Assembly (NCBI GenBank): GCA_963700425.1
Contig: CAVOXO010000001.1
Coordinates: forward strand, 310,001 to 374,000
Reading direction: 5' to 3'
Length of the DNA stretch: 64,000 bases
From: CAVOXO01 sp963700425
GTDB lineage: Bacteria; Actinomycetota; Acidimicrobiia; Acidimicrobiales; Microtrichaceae
In this document: piece after piece, positions 33,346 through 41,119 of the stretch
How the letters are laid out: each line of letters opens with the position of its first letter
Position numbering within the stretch: position 1 is the stretch's first letter
Notes under the pieces: generated by a model
What the model was told of the DNA's origin: nothing
Database searches by the model: none
The model's input: only the letters and a program-made list of their open reading frames with translations
Made by a program: the position numbers and the translations under genes

Positions 33346-34584
33346 ATGCGGACACTCTATGTCTCGTTCTTCTGGCCCTGGCCCGGCCAGAGCGGATGGG
33401 GTCGCCGCCTCTCCAACAGCCTCGAGGCCATGCGATCGCTGGGGCCCGTCGACTTCGTCTGTCTCGACGCGTCCGATCGTCCGCGGGATCCGGCCCCGCA
33501 CGGAATCCGGGTGCTCGACTCGCCCGAGGGTGACCCGCTTCCGTTCCGCAGGTGGGCGCCACGGTGGGTCATGGGGCATCTGCCGCGCCAGGTGGTGGCC
33601 CGCGACTTCGAGACGGGGGCCGCTCGGATCCCCGACCTCATCGATGGTCCCTACGACGCGGTGGTGGTTCCCTACATCCACGCCTGGCCGGCGATCGCTC
33701 CTCACCTGCCGCCGTCCTCGCCCGTTGTGCTCGATCTCGGCGACCTCGTCGACGACGCCCTGAGGAGCCGGCGGCGAGCCGGTTTCGACGCCCAGGGGGC
33801 GACGGGGGTGCGGCGTCTCGCGGAGTGGATCCGTTGGCACATCGTGACGCTCGCCGACCGGGTCGACGAGGGGCGGTTCGCTCGCCTCCAGAGCAGCGCC
33901 GCAGAGCGGTGCGCGCTGGTGTTCGTCTGCAGCGAACTCGACATCGAGCGATCGGGCCTGCCCAACGCCGTGGAGATCCCCAACGGTTGTGAGTTGCCGG
34001 AGAAACCGCGCGCCGCCACCGGGGTGGTCGACCCGGAAGCGCCGGTGTACGTCTTCGTGGGACTGTACTCCTACGGGCCGAACGTCGACGCGGTGAGGTG
34101 GTTCGTCGACAAGGTGTTCCCACTCGTCCGACAGCGGATCCCACGGGCCCGGTTCAGGGTCGTCGGGGGCCCGGCGGACACGTTCTCCGATCTCGAGTCG
34201 GTTCCGGGTGTGGAGATCGTCGGGTGGGTCCCCGAGGTGGGCCCCGAGCTCACCGCCTCCGATGTCGTCGTGGTGCCCATCCGCTACGGATCCGGAACCA
34301 GGCTGAAGGTCGTCGAGGCAATGGCTCACCGCGTTCCGATGCTTTCGACGTCGCTCGGATGTGAGGGCATCGATGTCGTCGACGAGGAGCACATCCTCAT
34401 CGCGGACACCGCAGCCGACTTCGCCGAGGCGGCGGTGGCCCTCGCCTCTGACGAGGACCTTCGTTCACGGCTCGTGGGAGCCGCCGAGGATCTGTACCTG
34501 GACCGCTACGTGTGGTCCTCGATCCGCGAGACCATCGCGGCGCGGATCCGTGAGGTGTCAGGGGTCCCGAACGACGGCGGGTGA
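33346..34584 (+). CDS. glycosyltransferase family 4-like protein
   Basis: This 412-residue protein has a GT-B fold. The N-terminal half begins LYVSFFWPWPGQSGWGRRL, a sugar-acceptor domain of the GT4 kind. The C-terminal half has VYVFVGLYSYGPNVDAVRWF, RFRVVGG, VEIVGWV and the donor-site stretch VVVVPIRYGSGTRLKVVEAMAH with the conserved Glu. It likely adds a sugar to a lipid or polysaccharide. The end overlaps the convergent epimerase-like gene by 27 bp. Confidence 0.82.
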   Translation: MRTLYVSFFWPWPGQSGWGRRLSNSLEAMRSLGPVDFVCLDASDRPRDPAPHGIRVLDSPEGDPLPFRRWAPRWVMGHLPRQVVARDFETGAARIPDLIDGPYDAVVVPYIHAWPAIAPHLPPSSPVVLDLGDLVDDALRSRRRAGFDAQGATGVRRLAEWIRWHIVTLADRVDEGRFARLQSSAAERCALVFVCSELDIERSGLPNAVEIPNGCELPEKPRAATGVVDPEAPVYVFVGLYSYGPNVDAVRWFVDKVFPLVRQRIPRARFRVVGGPADTFSDLESVPGVEIVGWVPEVGPELTASDVVVVPIRYGSGTRLKVVEAMAHRVPMLSTSLGCEGIDVVDEEHILIADTAADFAEAAVALASDEDLRSRLVGAAEDLYLDRYVWSSIRETIAARIREVSGVPNDGG

Positions 34585-35628
34585 GTGGCGGAAGAACTGC
34601 TCGACGTCGCGTTCATAGCGGTACATCGGCGCGTGGCCACCCACCGATCGTTGAAGTCGCTTGGTCTCCACGAACTGCTGCACGGCCTCGGCCGAGCTGT
34701 AGCGATAGTCGAATCCGGTCTCCTTGAGTTTGCGATTGTCGACCCCTCGTCCGTATCGCAACAGGTTGAGATACTCCTCCGGCAGGTCGATCGCCAGGCG
34801 ACGGAGTGGTGCGAGGAGATCTCCGTTGATGAAGGGCGGCAGAGGGATGGTCCGCTTGCCGCAGATGGAGGCGACCTCGGTCCACGGCAGCAGGCCGTCT
34901 CCGGCGACGTTGTAGACGCCGGCCAGGTCGTTGCGCAGCGCGAACAGAATGGCCTCGATCACGTCATCCTCGTGGACGAACTGGATCCGCGGATCGAAGC
35001 CGAACATCGATGGAACGATGGGCAACTCGAGCGCGCGGGTGAGCGGGGTGGAGATGTCATCGCCGATGACGTTCGCGAACCGGAGCAGGGACACCGTCAC
35101 GTGGGGGTTGTCCTCGGCGAAGTCGCCCACGTAGCCCTCGACCTGGGCCAGGGATCGTTCGACGGGGCGCCGCAGCGGCCTCGACGGCTCTGTCGATTCC
35201 GAGAAGAACGTGGGGTCCTCGGGGCTGCACCCGTAGACCGACGTCGAGGATTTCACCACCACATCGCGGACCGTGGAGTCCGGAGCGGATGCCGCGGCGA
35301 ACAGGTTCATCGTGCCGATGACGTTGATCTCGTGCATCGCTCGACCCGACATCAGGGTCGGATCCACCACCAGGAAGGTGTGGACGATCGTGTCGACCTT
35401 GGTGGCGGCAACGATCTTGGACAGGATCGAGTAGTTGGCATCGACCCTGACGTACTCGGTGCGTTCCAGCTCCACCTTCGGCTCGTGGATGTCGAGGCCC
35501 ACGATGATCTCGACGCCGGGGTCGGCTTCGAGGGCCTGGGCGACGCGTCCGCCCCAGAACGTCCCCAACCCGGTCACGAGGACGCGCCGACTCTCACGCG
35601 GTGGCGCCGCAGCTCGCCTGCCGGTCAC
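34558..35628 (-). CDS. extended SDR, NAD-dependent epimerase-like protein with altered active site
   Basis: This 356-residue Rossmann protein has VLVTGLGTFWGGRVAQAL as its dinucleotide motif and SSTSVYGCSP with the conserved Ser. Where the catalytic YxxxK is expected, just before AQVEGYVGDFA, I read RPVERSL, so Tyr and Lys seem to be lost. It may bind NAD without acting as a classic epimerase. GTG 35628 overlaps the stop of the acyltransferase upstream (GTGA). I recall the same pair in M. tuberculosis (Rv0501-Rv0502). Confidence 0.75.
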   Translation of the reverse strand: MTGRRAAAPPRESRRVLVTGLGTFWGGRVAQALEADPGVEIIVGLDIHEPKVELERTEYVRVDANYSILSKIVAATKVDTIVHTFLVVDPTLMSGRAMHEINVIGTMNLFAAASAPDSTVRDVVVKSSTSVYGCSPEDPTFFSESTEPSRPLRRPVERSLAQVEGYVGDFAEDNPHVTVSLLRFANVIGDDISTPLTRALELPIVPSMFGFDPRIQFVHEDDVIEAILFALRNDLAGVYNVAGDGLLPWTEVASICGKRTIPLPPFINGDLLAPLRRLAIDLPEEYLNLLRYGRGVDNRKLKETGFDYRYSSAEAVQQFVETKRLQRSVGGHAPMYRYERDVEQFFRHSPAVVRDP

Positions 35629-36638
35629 CCGAACCACACCGAGTTGCGCGCCTTGAGCATGTCGAACAGGGCGCTCTGGATGCTGTCGCGGATCTTCTCG
35701 GATTCGTCCATCACCCGGCTGCGGGAGTAGCGCTCCCGATCGGGAGGAACGTCGAAACGGACCGGGTCCAGCACCCGCATCCCGAACTTGGCGGGGAAGT
35801 ACACGAAGGATCCGAGCAGAGGACCCAGGGCCAACATGTTGGCGGTGATGGGGATGTACGGCGCCCCGAGGGCTTTGGCGACCGACGGCAGCCGACCCAC
35901 GATCGGCATCGCCTCCTCGGCCCCCACGACGGCGATCGGGATGATGGGGACACCGGCCCGCATGGCGATCTCGACGAACCCTCCCCGGCCGAACCGGCGA
36001 AGGCGGTAGCGCTCGTTCATCGTCTTGGACGGTCCCTTCGACCCCTCGGGAAAGACCAGTACGAGTTGGTTCTGCTCCCTCATGAGCCGATAGGCGTTGT
36101 CGGGATGAGCCGGCAGACCACCCAGCCGTGACCACATGGTGCCCACTACCGGAATCTTGCGGAAGTAGTAGTCGGCCATCCCGTAGACCGGTCGATCGAG
36201 TTCGGTCTCGATCCCGTGCATGATCGCGGTGGCGTCGGGGGGGATGGCGCCGGCGTGGTTGGCGACCAACAGGGCCCCGCCGGTCGTGGGGATCTTCTCG
36301 AGCCCCTCCCACTCCACGCGGAACCACTTGTCGTAGATGGGGGCGTAGACCGACCGGGCGATCGAGCGCATGTGTTCCGACCTGCCCCACTCGTCGACGT
36401 CACCCTTTCTCACCGAGACCGAAGGGGAGTCATCGTCGCCGGACGGCACGTGCACGAGTTCTTTCGAGCCCCCGGTCGCAGAGCGCACGGGTGCCGGGGA
36501 CGCGGGGGCCTTTCGGGACGGCTTGCGTCGGGCCGGGGCCTTTCCCGCGCCCGCCTTCGGTGTCGACGACGCGGCGGCGGGGGTCTTGTGGGGCTGAGCG
36601 GTTTTGTCTGCCGTCGGCCGCTTCGACGAGCTGCTCAC
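35625..36638 (-). CDS. lysophospholipid acyltransferase-family protein
   Basis: The 337-residue protein begins with about 75 low-complexity residues rich in Lys, Ala and Pro, then a PlsC-type domain: LVANHAGAIPPD with the catalytic His and Asp, YYFRKIPVVGTMW, and the acyl-acceptor motif VFPEGSKGP. It probably acylates lysophosphatidate or a related lipid at the membrane. Start GTG 36638 follows a -10 box by 6 nt. It is co-transcribed with the epimerase-like gene. Confidence 0.82.
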   Translation of the reverse strand: MSSSSKRPTADKTAQPHKTPAAASSTPKAGAGKAPARRKPSRKAPASPAPVRSATGGSKELVHVPSGDDDSPSVSVRKGDVDEWGRSEHMRSIARSVYAPIYDKWFRVEWEGLEKIPTTGGALLVANHAGAIPPDATAIMHGIETELDRPVYGMADYYFRKIPVVGTMWSRLGGLPAHPDNAYRLMREQNQLVLVFPEGSKGPSKTMNERYRLRRFGRGGFVEIAMRAGVPIIPIAVVGAEEAMPIVGRLPSVAKALGAPYIPITANMLALGPLLGSFVYFPAKFGMRVLDPVRFDVPPDRERYSRSRVMDESEKIRDSIQSALFDMLKARNSVWFG

Positions 36639-36644
36639 GCCGGA

Positions 36645-36650
36645 AGCTTA
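36645..36650 (-). promoter_or_regulatory. -10 box TAAGCT, leaderless promoter of the acyltransferase gene
   Basis: On the minus strand TAAGCT ends 6 nt before GTG 36638, the leaderless layout. Confidence 0.5.
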
Positions 36651-36692
36651 TCGGCCTGTCACGTCGTCGGGGTCGGGCTGGGGACGGCTGGG

Positions 36693-36698
36693 TAGTCT
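36693..36698 (+). promoter_or_regulatory. -10 box TAGTCT, leaderless promoter of MFS gene
   Basis: TAGTCT ends 6 nt before GTG 36705. It lies about 45 bp from the divergent leaderless promoter of the acyltransferase gene. Confidence 0.5.
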
Positions 36699-36704
36699 CC
36701 CGCA

Positions 36705-38018
36705 GTGGCCGTTCCCGACGAAGAGCCGGTCGCCGCCGTCCGAACCGGCGCGCTGGCCGCGTTCGGTCACCGCGATTTCCGCATCTTCTGGTTCGCCGCG
36801 TTGGCGTCCAACACCGGGGGCTGGATGCAGAACGCGACGATCCCCTACGTCGCTTTCCAGCTCACGGGCCGGGACGCGGGCGTCGGGATCACCGGTTTCT
36901 GGCAGTACCTCCCCATCATGTTGATGGGCGCGGTCGGCGGCTCGTTCGCGGATCGATTCGATCGGCGACGGCTGCTCGGCGTGACCCAGGTCGTCCAGGC
37001 GGCCTTCGCCGTCGCGCTGTGGGTGATGATGGTGACGGATTCGGCCACCCTTCCACTCCTGACCGTCCTCGCGTTCGGGTCGGGGCTCGCCGGGGGACTC
37101 AACATCCCGGTGTGGCAGAGCTACGTGGTGTCCCTGATACCCAAGCGCGACCTGATGAACGCGGTGACCCTGAACTCGACCCAGTTCAACGGAGCCCGCG
37201 CCCTGGGGACGTTTCTCGCCGGTGTCGTCATTGCCGGCATCGGGCCGTCCGCCGCGTTCGGCCTCAACGCGGTGTCGTTCGGATGCGTCCTCGTCGCTCT
37301 GGGCTTCATTCGGACCCGAGCGGTTCGGCCTCCGCAGAACGGACGACGGTCGGTCGCATCCGACCTTCTCGCCGGGATCCGCTACGTGTGGTCCGTGCCG
37401 GGCATCGTCGCCTCGTGCGCGGCCATCGCCGCCATCGCGGGCATCGCCAGTCCACTGTTCAGCTTCCTGACCGCGAGCTACGGCCAGGAGTTGTTCGCCC
37501 TGTCGGGCTGGCGCCTCGGGGTGCTCTGGTCGGCGGGAGGGCTCGGTTCGTTGTTGCTGGCGCCGCTGGTGCTCACCATGGGAGCCCGGGTGCCACGGCG
37601 CGCCATGCTGATCGTGGCGATGCTCGGGTATGCCGCGGGAACGATCGTCGTCGGCGCAGCACCCACCTGGGGCATCGCCGTGGTCGGGCTGGTGATCTAC
37701 GGCGGCGCGTACCTCGCCATCGCGTCGACCCTCAACACCACCATCCAGCTGCTGGCCCGCGAGGACATGCGAGGGAAGTCCATCGCCATCTACGTGATGT
37801 GTCTCACCGGGGCCCTGCCCATCGGGCTCCTCGTCTGGGGGTTCGCGGCCGACCGATTCGGTATCCGAGTCGTCACGGTGGGCTCGGGTCTGCTCCTGAT
37901 CGTGGTGACGGTGGTGATGAACGTCACCGGCCGTTTCGACGCCATGGTCGCGGCGGATCATCTGCGCGACGGGACCGACGCCGACGATTCCGCCGCTCAG
38001 CCCTCGTCGTCCTCATAG
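36705..38018 (+). CDS. MFS transporter (MFS_3/EntS-like exporter)
   Basis: This 437-residue protein has 10-12 hydrophobic helices. It begins FGHRDFRIFWFAALASNTGGWMQ, typical of the EntS-like exporter branch, and has the loop 2-3 motif GSFADRFDRRRLL. A Ser/Asp tail ends it. The exported substrate is unknown. Its 3' end overlaps the convergent RecB-type nuclease gene by 22 bp. Confidence 0.82.
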   Translation: MAVPDEEPVAAVRTGALAAFGHRDFRIFWFAALASNTGGWMQNATIPYVAFQLTGRDAGVGITGFWQYLPIMLMGAVGGSFADRFDRRRLLGVTQVVQAAFAVALWVMMVTDSATLPLLTVLAFGSGLAGGLNIPVWQSYVVSLIPKRDLMNAVTLNSTQFNGARALGTFLAGVVIAGIGPSAAFGLNAVSFGCVLVALGFIRTRAVRPPQNGRRSVASDLLAGIRYVWSVPGIVASCAAIAAIAGIASPLFSFLTASYGQELFALSGWRLGVLWSAGGLGSLLLAPLVLTMGARVPRRAMLIVAMLGYAAGTIVVGAAPTWGIAVVGLVIYGGAYLAIASTLNTTIQLLAREDMRGKSIAIYVMCLTGALPIGLLVWGFAADRFGIRVVTVGSGLLLIVVTVVMNVTGRFDAMVAADHLRDGTDADDSAAQPSSSS

Positions 38019-38929
38019 GCTGCCGCGGCATCGCACCCGTCGTGGAGCGGGCACCACCGACACGACGGCCCGGCACGGTACACCGCGTCCTGCGGGGTGC
38101 TGTCCAGCTCCGCCAGCCGCGTGGCGGCGTCGACGGTACGTCGCACGGCGGTGCCGAGGACGTCCTCGGTGACGTCCTCGGTCGCGAGCCGCGCCGCGGC
38201 CAGGTAGTAATTGGCGATCAACCGCGGTGGAGTCCCGATCCGCAGGGTGTCGATCAGGGCGTAGAAGCGCACGTCGGCCCAGTGCGCGGCGGTGGGCCCT
38301 CCGGTCTTGAAGTCGACGATCACCTTGCCGGCCCTGTTGCCCGATGCCGCTCCGAGGGACAGGTCGATCCGCCCGCGCAGGACGACCCGCCCACCGAACA
38401 GTTCCGCGCTCATCGGAACCTCCGTCGCCGGTTTCCAGCGCCGGTCGAGGGGCGGCCAGCATTCCTCGAAGGTCACCAGCGAGGCGTTGGCGAGGGCGCG
38501 GACCTCGTCGACCTCGGCCTCGGGCGCGCTCGCCAGCCAGTCACCGAGTCCCGAGTCGCCGGCGGCGAGGGACGCCATCGCCTGGTCGACCAGATCGAGT
38601 GGGGCGCGTCGGCCCGGCCGGGTGATCGACAGTTCGACGGCCTTGTGAGCCACCGACCCCCGAGCCATCGGCGCCGTCCACGAGAAGGCGGCATCGTCCT
38701 CGGCGAGGAATCGGACCTCGCAGCCGAGAACGCTCTCGATGCGGTGTTTGCTGAGTGACCAGCGGTCGACGGTGAGGTCCTGGACGACATGGGCCAGGCC
38801 CGATTCGATGTCGTGTCTCAGCCCGTCAGCGAGTCCGCTGTCGAAGACGGGCCGGTCGGCGGGTGGGCACGCCAGTCGGTCGAACACCTCGCGTTGAGCG
38901 GGGTTCAGATCCGGTTCCGCGTCGCTCAC
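37997..38929 (-). CDS. RecB-family PD-(D/E)XK nuclease with Fe-S cysteines
   Basis: The 310-residue protein has the nuclease core ARGSVAHKAVEL, GRIDLSLG and VIVDFKTGG, giving the Asp and the D-x-K catalytic residues. One Cys (LGCEV, about residue 69) and a C-terminal group CRWCPLHDGC supply a likely four-Cys iron-sulfur cluster, as in AddB/Cas4-type nucleases. No helicase is fused or adjacent. It probably acts in DNA repair. GTG 38929 follows a -10 box by 6 nt. Confidence 0.8.
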   Translation of the reverse strand: MSDAEPDLNPAQREVFDRLACPPADRPVFDSGLADGLRHDIESGLAHVVQDLTVDRWSLSKHRIESVLGCEVRFLAEDDAAFSWTAPMARGSVAHKAVELSITRPGRRAPLDLVDQAMASLAAGDSGLGDWLASAPEAEVDEVRALANASLVTFEECWPPLDRRWKPATEVPMSAELFGGRVVLRGRIDLSLGAASGNRAGKVIVDFKTGGPTAAHWADVRFYALIDTLRIGTPPRLIANYYLAAARLATEDVTEDVLGTAVRRTVDAATRLAELDSTPQDAVYRAGPSCRWCPLHDGCDAAAAYEDDEG

Positions 38930-38935
38930 GCCCCG

Positions 38936-38941
38936 AGGCTA
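38936..38941 (-). promoter_or_regulatory. -10 box TAGCCT, leaderless promoter of nuclease gene
   Basis: On the minus strand TAGCCT ends 6 nt before GTG 38929, fixing that start and implying leaderless translation. Confidence 0.5.
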
Positions 38942-39048
38942 CGGCGCCGGCCGACCGGCGTGTCGATCTGGTGGGCCGCCGACCGGCGGCGGTACCGTTC
39001 GGCGATACCGTTCCCGCCCGTACCCCCGACATCAGTGACGAGGACATC

Positions 39049-39567
39049 ATGACCAGCCACGAACGCCCCTTCGGACGCCATCTCGAGGACTTCGAGGTCG
39101 GCGACGTCTACAAGCACTGGCCCGGGAAGACCATCACCGAGGCCGACGATCATCTCTTCTGCATGATCACGATGAACCATCACCCCCTGCACACGAACAC
39201 GTGGTTCGCGGAGAACGAGACGGTGCACGGTCGCAACGTCGTCGTCGGCAACCTGGTGTACTCGCTGGTGCTGGGCATGAGCGTTCCCGACGTGTCGGGT
39301 GCGGCCATAGCCAATCTCGAGATCGAGACCCTTCAGCACAAGAACCCGACCTTCCACGGTGACACGATCTACGCCGAGACCCGGGTGCTGGACAAGCGCG
39401 AATCGTCGAAGGGCGATCGCGGAATCGTCGGGGTCGAGACCAAGGGCTTCAACCAGGACGGCGTCGAGGTCTGCTATTTCCGCCGCAAGGTCATGGTCTG
39501 GAAGGCGGCCGCGGCACCTCGGCGCAAGCGTCCCTACGACGGCCAGGACATCTGGTCGGACGACTGA
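39049..39567 (+). CDS. MaoC-family hotdog dehydratase
   Basis: This 172-residue hotdog-fold protein has the hydratase segment GKTITEADDHLFCMITMNHHPLH, holding the Asp and His of the (R)-specific enoyl-CoA hydratase motif, and a later FHGDTIYAETRVL. Such proteins hydrate enoyl-CoA or mesaconyl-type thioesters. ATG 39049 follows GAGGA; the frame is open upstream to 38863 but the extension is Arg-rich and unlike the family. Three bases separate it from mutY. Confidence 0.82.
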   Translation: MTSHERPFGRHLEDFEVGDVYKHWPGKTITEADDHLFCMITMNHHPLHTNTWFAENETVHGRNVVVGNLVYSLVLGMSVPDVSGAAIANLEIETLQHKNPTFHGDTIYAETRVLDKRESSKGDRGIVGVETKGFNQDGVEVCYFRRKVMVWKAAAAPRRKRPYDGQDIWSDD

Positions 39568-39570
39568 GCC

Positions 39571-40437
39571 ATGGCCCGGGCGGTCCTCACCGGCGAGCAG
39601 CGAGATCTGGTCGAGTGGGGGCGCTCGGTACGCAGAGACCTCCCCTGGCGGTCGACACGCGACGCGTGGTGGGTGTTGGTCAGCGAGGTGATGGCCCAAC
39701 AGACGCCCGTGGGTCGGGTCGTACCGTTCTGGGAGCGGTTCGTCGCTCAATGGCCGACCCCCGCGTCGTTGGCTGTGGCGGATCTCCCCGATGTCCTCGC
39801 GGCGTGGAAGGGACTGGGGTATCCGCGCCGGGCACGCCGGCTGCGTCAGTCGGCTCGGATGATCGTCGATGTCCACGGTGGGCGGGTTCCCGAGGATCTC
39901 GACGACCTCGTGGCTCTTCCCGGTGTCGGCGCCTATACCGCCCGTGCCGTCCAGGCGTTCGCGTTCGAGATCGACGTCGGTCCGGTTGACACCAACATCG
40001 CCCGGGTTCTCGCCCGGCGGGGAGGTCGTCGTCTGACTCCTCGGGAAGCCCAGCATGCCGCCGACGATTTCGTACCCCCCGGCTGGTCGTGGGACCACAA
40101 CCAGGCGCTCATGGACCTCGGCGCACTGGTCTGCCGGCCCGACCCCCGGTGCACCGAGTGCCCGATCCGTGGCGACTGCGCCATGGGCCGCGGCGAGATG
40201 GAGCTCGACCCCGCGGTCGGATCGGCCGGCGTATCGAGACCTCAGGCCCGCTTCGAGGGGAGCGACCGCCAGGCGCGTGGCGTCCTTCTCGATGCGCTCG
40301 GCGTGTCGCCGGTGTCCCGCGTCGAGGTGGCTGCTCTCGTCGGGCGCGACGACCACGTCGCCCAGTCGATCGTCGACGGCCTCATCGAGGATCTGTTGGT
40401 GGTCGAGGCGGAGTCCACCCTGACCCTTGCTCCGTGA
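39571..40437 (+). CDS. mutY: A/G-specific adenine DNA glycosylase MutY
   Basis: MutY removes adenine mispaired with 8-oxoguanine. The 288-residue protein has the catalytic Glu39 in SEVMAQQT, the helix-hairpin-helix ALPGVGAYTARA, Asp140 in VDTNIARV, and a [4Fe-4S] Cys set at 188, 194, 197 and 203. The first spacing is one residue shorter than the usual six. No C-terminal NUDIX-like 8-oxoG domain follows; only a short winged-helix-like tail is present. It is convergent with the UGSC gene. Confidence 0.9.
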   Translation: MARAVLTGEQRDLVEWGRSVRRDLPWRSTRDAWWVLVSEVMAQQTPVGRVVPFWERFVAQWPTPASLAVADLPDVLAAWKGLGYPRRARRLRQSARMIVDVHGGRVPEDLDDLVALPGVGAYTARAVQAFAFEIDVGPVDTNIARVLARRGGRRLTPREAQHAADDFVPPGWSWDHNQALMDLGALVCRPDPRCTECPIRGDCAMGRGEMELDPAVGSAGVSRPQARFEGSDRQARGVLLDALGVSPVSRVEVAALVGRDDHVAQSIVDGLIEDLLVVEAESTLTLAP

Positions 40438-40452
40438 CATCGACGTGAGGGG

Positions 40453-40471
40453 CACGGTCCCCCGGTCCGTG
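40453..40471. terminator. hairpin between convergent mutY and UGSC genes
   Basis: CACGGTCC and GGTCCGTG pair at 7 of 8 positions around a CCC loop. It lies 16 bp after the mutY stop and could end transcription from either side. The remainder of 40438-40545 shows nothing further. Confidence 0.4.
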
Positions 40472-40545
40472 ACGGCGGCGGACCGGCCGAGAGTGCGCCG
40501 ACAGCGGTCCCAGACGTTGACGTGGCAGTCGACCCCGAGGTTGAC

Positions 40546-41095
40546 CTACCCGGCGCCTTCGTCGACGACGGAGCCCCCTGCATCCGACGTCACCGCTGCC
40601 ACGATCGCGTCGAAGGCACCGTCGGCCAGTTCCCGGATCTCGTCGTCGGTTCGGTCCTGGATCGGGTGGGGGACGTGGATCGCTGGGAGATCAACACCCA
40701 ACGAACGCATCTGTGCGACACCCGCGTCGATGAACTCCGATGATGCGATGAAGACGCCGGCGACGCCCCGTCGTTCGAGATCGGCGATGTCGTGCACACT
40801 GCACGACGTGCAGCTCCCTCAATCGGCGAGCGCCTCGATGACCACCTCACACTGCTCGGCGATCTCCTGACGGAGGTCTGTCGGCGCGGGCTTGGTGAAC
40901 GTGGGCTTGGTGAAGCGAACGACTCGAACTCCCCGAGCGACGAGTCGTTCCTCGACTCGGCCGAGGAAGACATCACCCCTCTGCTTCGAGATGTCCAGGA
41001 GGCCGACGGTGACGTCCGAGAGGTCGTCGGGGCGGGCTACGCGCGGCGACCCCGAGGGGCTCCCGTTCGCCGGTGGGATCAAGAACCGTGATCAT
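40546..41095 (-). CDS. UGSC-family selenoprotein (TGA at 40819-40821 read as selenocysteine; one frame shift near 41050)
   Basis: Read through an in-frame TGA, this frame gives about 182 residues with the motif ALAD-U-GSCTSCSVHDIADLERRG, where U (about residue 92) is at the defining UGSC position. A SECIS-like hairpin begins 11 nt after the TGA. Upstream residues VTVGLLDISKQRGDVFLG and RFTKPTFTKPAP, and downstream GVAGVFIASSEF, match my memory of the family, first noted in marine metagenome selenoproteomes; its function is unknown. The true start is ATG 41095 (MITVLDPTGEREPLG) after GGAAAGGA. A GGGG run near 41050 carries one extra base. No selA, selB, selC or selD gene is in the window. Confidence 0.83.
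40789..40807 (-). promoter_or_regulatory. bacterial SECIS-like hairpin after the in-frame TGA
   Basis: On the minus strand GTCGTGCA, loop GTG, TGCACGAC forms a perfect 8-bp stem starting 11 nt after the TGA. The E. coli fdhF element likewise has its upper stem-loop about 11 nt after UGA, with G and U in the loop recognised by SelB. It lies inside the coding sequence, as bacterial SECIS elements do. Confidence 0.78.
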
Positions 41096-41119
41096 GTGTG
41101 CGTCCTTTCCGGCATGCGG

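Noticed and set aside
40819..40821. TGA as a true stop splitting the UGSC gene into two genes or a pseudogene
   Set aside because: The frame is identical on both sides, the residues around it match the UGSC motif, and a hairpin stands at SECIS spacing.
41082..41082. TTG 41082 as the UGSC start
   Set aside because: The residues it adds do not match the family, whereas ATG 41095 gives MITVLDPTGE after a strong ribosome site; a single extra base near 41050 reconciles the frames.
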